A stretch of 64,000 bases of DNA from Cokeromyces recurvatus. Its lineage: Eukaryota > Mucoromycota > Mucoromycetes > Mucorales > Mucoraceae. The stretch covers positions 264,028 to 328,027 of the forward strand of contig NW_026251416.1 of NCBI RefSeq assembly GCF_025118155.1. Direction: 5' to 3'. Positions 59,856 to 64,000 of the stretch are shown here, one piece after another (the first letter of the stretch is position 1; every line of letters starts with the position of its first letter). The notes under the pieces are model-generated. The model saw only the letters and a list, made by a program, of their open reading frames with translations. It ran no database searches and was not told where the DNA came from. The position numbers were made by a program, and so were the translations under genes.

Positions 59856-60340
59856 GAGTAGTAGTTTGAAAAGCAATAATGAAGAGCATAGGCCTGAACT
59901 AAAAAGAGTATAACCGGTAATATTATTGTATGAAGCTTAAGGAAAACAGTTAATTGGGTGTAATGAAATTTGGTGGCAAGATATTACGCAAAATAAAATA
60001 AATGAAGAGCTATTAATATTTATCTATGTATTTATTTATTCTGTTATAAATGTATTTCGTGTCTGTTTTACAGTAACAGTACTTGTATTAAAACTTAAAA
60101 AATCATTTATATTTAAACTAAATGAACAAAGTGTCCTAAAAAATCAGTAAGTTGGGGTATTCATATTATACTTCTTTGAAACTTCTCGAGTTTAAACGAA
60201 AGTTAGAACAGAGAAAGCACAATATGCCCGCTATAAGCTAGCAGCCTAAAAAAAATGGAAATTGCTTATTATGTTTGAGCTTTGACTGGAGCTAAAAAAT
60301 GTTACATTGGCAATAATTTTTTTTATTAATGTAGTAAAAT
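58995..60340. other. 1.3-kb intergenic region with a palindrome
   Basis: AT-rich, with an A32 run (59821-59852) and a 28-nt imperfect palindrome at 59674-59701 (arms CCTAATAGGAGCAT and ATGCTCATTAGG). No gene was recognised; a 66-codon plus frame (59263-59463) is low-complexity. Confidence 0.5.
59674..59701. repeat. Imperfect 12-bp inverted repeat (hairpin)
   Basis: CCTAAT-AG-GAGCAT pairs with ATGCTC-ATTAGG around a TC centre, with a two-base bulge. It is too far (about 680 bp) from the BAG-protein gene to be its terminator or core promoter. Function unknown. Confidence 0.7.
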
Positions 60341-61155
60341 TTAATATTTTGTATAGCCCCGTTTAGCTTTAATGACTGTTTCTATTCTTGATGGCATACT
60401 ATTGTAGTAAGATTCCATATCCTCATCGGTCAATTTGTACCATTCAACATCAACTCGTTCCCATAATTCATTTGTATTTTTCTGCATGTGTTTGATATTC
60501 ACCTAATCCCGACTTCAACTTGTGCCGGAGATGCTCAATTGGATTTAAATCTAGGCTATTTGGTGGCCATATACATAGAGACTTCACGTAATTTCGTTTA
60601 AGCCATTTTTTTAGTCATGCAGAGACATATGCGTTGCATCTTCATCTTACTTAGATCATAGTATTCTGAAGTATTCATATAAGAAGTCTCTAGTATCTCA
60701 ATATTGTATTCTAAATTCATAGTATCTTGGAGTATTCTAGACGCGTAACTTGGTCCAAATGATGATGTACAGCGCCACATCATTAAAGAGCCACCACCAT
60801 ACCTTAAAACTTACTTATAGTTATGTGATTGTGCTAGATAACCCCTTTATCTCCAGGTATATACACTGTACCATTAGGTTTCTCACAGAATTATTTTTGT
60901 TTCGTAAGAAGAAGGTAAACTTTTTTCCAGTCTTTAATTGCCAATCCTTGGTATTTTTTAGCCCAATAAAGTTGTTTCTTCATATGCTATGCTCGTATCT
61001 GAGGAAAGGTTTTGATTTTTTTTTTAAATGTCGCATAAAGGACAGCTGATATAAAATTTGAATCATCCGACGATAACTGATATTTACATGATTTCGCTCC
61101 AACCATTGGCGGGCAGCTCTGGCAGTAGGTAAAGAACCATATCTAACTTTAAAAT
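60341..61155 (-). pseudogene. Degenerate Tc1/mariner-type transposase
   Basis: Collinear fragments in mixed frames, read on the minus strand. An HTH-like LPTARAARQWLERNHVNISY lies near 61100, GTVYIPGDKG near 60860 and YGGGSLMMWRCTSSFGPSYA near 60770. The catalytic-end block WPPNSLDLNPIEHLRHKLK (the third catalytic residue region of the DDE domain) is near 60540, and a tail ends KRGYTKY at the stop at 60341. WPPNSxDLNPIE is diagnostic of the Tc1 superfamily. Internal stops and shifts make it inactive. Confidence 0.82.
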
Positions 61156-63075
61156 GCAATGTAGTTGTGGTTTAACAGGTAAAATATAATCAAATAGAAA
61201 TAAGAGATAAAATAAAAAGAAGAACTAAATAAAACGAACAGAAGAAGTACGTTGTGACTTACTAATAAGTTTTATTAAGGTAAAGGTAAGTTAAAAAGAA
61301 ATTAATTCAATTATCTTTAATTATACAAAATAAGAGTGAATAATGTAAGAACATTTATATCTTTTATGAATAAGGATAATGAGTAATAAAAAGATAAAAA
61401 TATGACAAATTATATCTGACAATATAACTATAGAAAGAGATTGATTATCTAATTATTATAATATCAACAATCATTATAGATATATCCATGTCTTTTGTAT
61501 ATATTTATTTTTATCGCTAATGTGTGCATTCTGAGTGAAATCGATTGTTAAGCATATTTTTATTATTCTTAGTTTACCCCAGTTTATCTTACAAATTTAT
61601 ATGCAGCAGAACAATAATAGAAGAAGATATATCTTTAGATGTAGGACTTTTATCAATTATTTTTCTATACAAAGGTAAATATACTTAATATATCTATAGA
61701 CAGAATTTTCATAGAAGCGAACTACAGTGCGTCTACTCTCAAATCGACCATTTTTTGAATTTAGTGGTACATTTTTCGAAAATAAAATGGAGCATTTAAC
61801 CAATAAAATTTGAACTTAATTTGGAACACCGTTCAAAATTGAATTGCCGCCTTTCTTCTCCCTTTCCTGTTTTTAGGAAATTTCAATCCCCGAAAACATC
61901 GTTAAGCAGCAATAACAGAACAACAACAACAGTGTAATTCAAAAAGCTTAAACGTCATTTTGAGTGTCGACAATGCTTCGAACCCATTACGCGACAGAAC
62001 CACATCAACTAGCTTCAGAAACAGAGTTTCTAACGTTTCCGCACTTTTAGAGACTTATATTTCTAAACGTCGTTTCTTACCCATTGACCTATCGTCAATG
62101 AGAAGAAATTGTCATGGTTGTAAGATTTATAACTTAGTTCAATAAGATAAATAATCATAATAGAACATATAGTGCACTTGTATAATAATTTTGTCTATAG
62201 ACATACAGTGGGTGAAAAAATCGTTCATGTGTTTTAAGATTCAGAACTGTTGATAAGACAAAGATAACAAAAGAATAAGACAGAATAAATCTGTGAGAAT
62301 TTTGTATAAAACTTTTACTATCAATAAAAATAAAAAATAAACTGAATTTCTCCAAGATGAGTGTAAAATGAATCCATATTTATATCTTGTAGAGAACGGG
62401 TTAGTTCGCGACAGGAACAGAGTGAAGATATCTTGAAAGAAGAATATTTTCCCATAGAATAATTAAAATTATTGTATTAGAGCTCTAGTCTTTGCCCTGA
62501 CTGAGAATTAATCTCAGTTAACTCTAATGAACATTAAATTATTGGTGCTTGATCTAGCCGGTTGTTTTTCTTGAAACAAAATAATAAAATCTCGTTTGTT
62601 CATACTTGTGAATGATATAGGAAAGACACTTTTGATATATAGATTTATATTCTAACCAGCTTCTTTATGTTATATTCATTCCTCAATGTACTACTTAAAT
62701 GAATTTCATTATATTATATAGTGTATTCAATTAGAATAGAGTTCTCATAGATAGTATATGATTATATTTATAAGTTAGTATTTTAGACAATATTAAATAA
62801 TAATACATATATATAATTAATAGGTATAATCTATAATTCATATATCTTTATCATTAATAACTCCTCACACTATGTTTTTCTTATCATTATTTTGTAGAGT
62901 TAGTATTTATTATAACATTATTTTTTCTCATCACAAGAATGTCTTATAAACTGAAATCAAATAATATTGTATGCATAAAGTGTATAGATAGTAACTATAA
63001 TATCATTCGGTTCTTCATGACTCTAATTTCTATATTATAAGATATTATGTAATACATCATTATATACACAACACA
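61156..63075. other. 1.9-kb AT-rich region with Tc1-end-like motifs
   Basis: Two TACAGTG sequences, which resemble the outer bases of Tc1-type inverted repeats, occur at about 61721 (TACAGTGCGTCTACTC) and 62204 (TACAGTGGGTGAAAAAATCG). They point the same way, so they do not bound one element. The 61-codon plus frame at 61960-62145 is in sequence otherwise without support. Confidence 0.4.
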
Positions 63076-63288
63076 GACGAGAGTAAAATCAACATCTGGG
63101 AGTCAGACGGCTACAAATACTACCGGACAAGACCTGGCGACCCACTGAGACCACATCATATTGATGTTACAGTCAAGCATGATGGTGGTCATATCATGAC
63201 TTGGGGCTGTATGACCTATTGGAGACCAGGATATGCATGTCAAGTGTATGATGGTAATATGAATTCAGTTGATTATCAGCATATTTTA
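63076..63288 (+). pseudogene. Fragment of a second Tc1-type transposase
   Basis: An open stretch of about 70 codons contains DESKINIWESDGYKYYRTRP, holding the first catalytic Asp region, and KHDGGHIMTWGCMTYWRPG, the central block of the Tc1 DDE domain. The reading frame then runs out at an inverted-repeat cluster. Neither the HTH nor the WPPN end is present, so this is an internal fragment in the opposite orientation to the copy at 60.3-61.2 kb and better preserved. Confidence 0.82.
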
Positions 63289-63299
63289 GGCACTACCAC

Positions 63300-63445
63300 T
63301 ATGGCGGAAAATATGGTAGAAAAGTTACCAATTTTGACAGTTAAAATATGGTAGGAATGATATTCTATAAGCACCCAAAAGGTAGCTTTTCTACCATATT
63401 TTTTTGGTAGCTTATATACGATATGGGTTGCTTATTTACCATATT
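63300..63445. repeat. AAATATGGTA inverted-repeat cluster (MITE-like)
   Basis: The sequence AATATGGTAGAAAAG (63310-63324) is matched exactly by its reverse complement CTTTTCTACCATATT (63386-63400); extended arms match about 22 of 24. Further copies of AAATATGGTA occur at about 63343 (direct) and 63436 (inverted). The cluster abuts the truncated transposase fragment. Confidence 0.7.
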
Positions 63446-64000
63446 TTTATAAATATAAAATAACGCTTTATTTTTTAAAACAGTACAAAATAATAGTGGG
63501 ATAATGCTTATCTGCTTATCATATATGTGTTTTTTCATATAAACACTGAAGAAGATTCTAAATGTTTAAACTAACTTACCTTTTTAAAACTTGGACTAAA
63601 AAGAAAAAGTAATTTCTTCATGTTAGCAAGATGAAGTAACAAAGAACTTCCGGCAATTCGTGTATTTGCCTTTTCTTTTGTACGAGTCAAGTAGCGTATA
63701 GAGCTTTTTTTTTTCTAAGAAAACAATGACTAATGAACAATATAAACGAATGTTAGAATTGAGTGCAAGATTATAAATAGCATAAAAAAGAACTAAAAAC
63801 AAGATGGAATCTGCTACCTTCTCAAATGAAGAGTCTTCTATACATAATAATGAATGAGATTGAGAGTTATTTTAAATAAGAACCATAATGAATTAGGCTA
63901 AAGAGAAAAGTGAAAAAAAAACTAGTTATATGTGAAACAAGCTAACAAAGAGCTAAAACTGGAAATTGGCCAATAAAACTACTTTATTTTTTTCCCTTTC
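63446..64000. other. Right end of window, no gene recognised
   Basis: AT-rich sequence to the window edge with one T run (about 63707-63715) and short A runs. A gene continuing to the right cannot be excluded. Confidence 0.4.

Noticed and set aside
61960..62145. 61-codon plus-strand open frame
   Set aside because: No start context, motif or neighbour exon; the surrounding sequence is AT-rich with mobile-element traces.

Overview
The window is nuclear DNA of a filamentous fungus, most likely an early-diverging one (Mucoromycota, probably Mucorales). The reasons are many short GT-AG introns, very AT-rich spacers with homopolymer runs up to 52 bases, a class II (fungal-type) fructose-bisphosphate aldolase, a GCN4-like bZIP, a GT61 glycosyltransferase and a decayed Fanzor-like (eukaryotic TnpB) gene of a type I associate with Mucorales. 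Lineage is inferred from gene content and style; no rRNA or tRNA gene was seen. There are no operons, and neighbouring genes serve unrelated pathways, as is normal for a fungal chromosome.

Left part (1-17 kb): the 5' end of an auxilin-like gene, the complex I subunit NDUFS6, a small coiled-coil protein, then a 13-exon gene that joins a complete TFIID subunit TAF2 to six C-terminal bromodomains (2325 residues, no stop and no frame break). Next come a C2-domain class 3 lipase and the aldolase gene. Middle (17-36 kb): a UBE2E-type ubiquitin-conjugating enzyme, a frame-disrupted secreted-protein remnant, a CDK9/Bur1 kinase, coronin, an F-box protein, a focadhesin/RST1-family giant, a probably mitochondrial DEAD-box helicase and a GCN4-like bZIP whose leader carries upstream ORFs.

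Right part (36-64 kb): the Fanzor-like remnant, alkaline ceramidase, an HSF-type factor, a GT61 glycosyltransferase, the meiotic recombinase Dmc1, a septin, two small hypothetical genes, a PQ-loop vacuolar transporter, a 3.6-kb gene desert with decayed coding pieces, a Cdt2/DTL-like WD40 protein and a membrane-anchored BAG-domain protein with a glutamate-rich repeat. The last 5 kb hold two Tc1-like transposase remnants and an inverted-repeat cluster.

Gene models were assembled by hand from frames and splice signals. For every complete multi-exon model the summed exon length is a multiple of three with no internal stop. Transcription start sites, UTRs and the first exons of a few genes are not proven.
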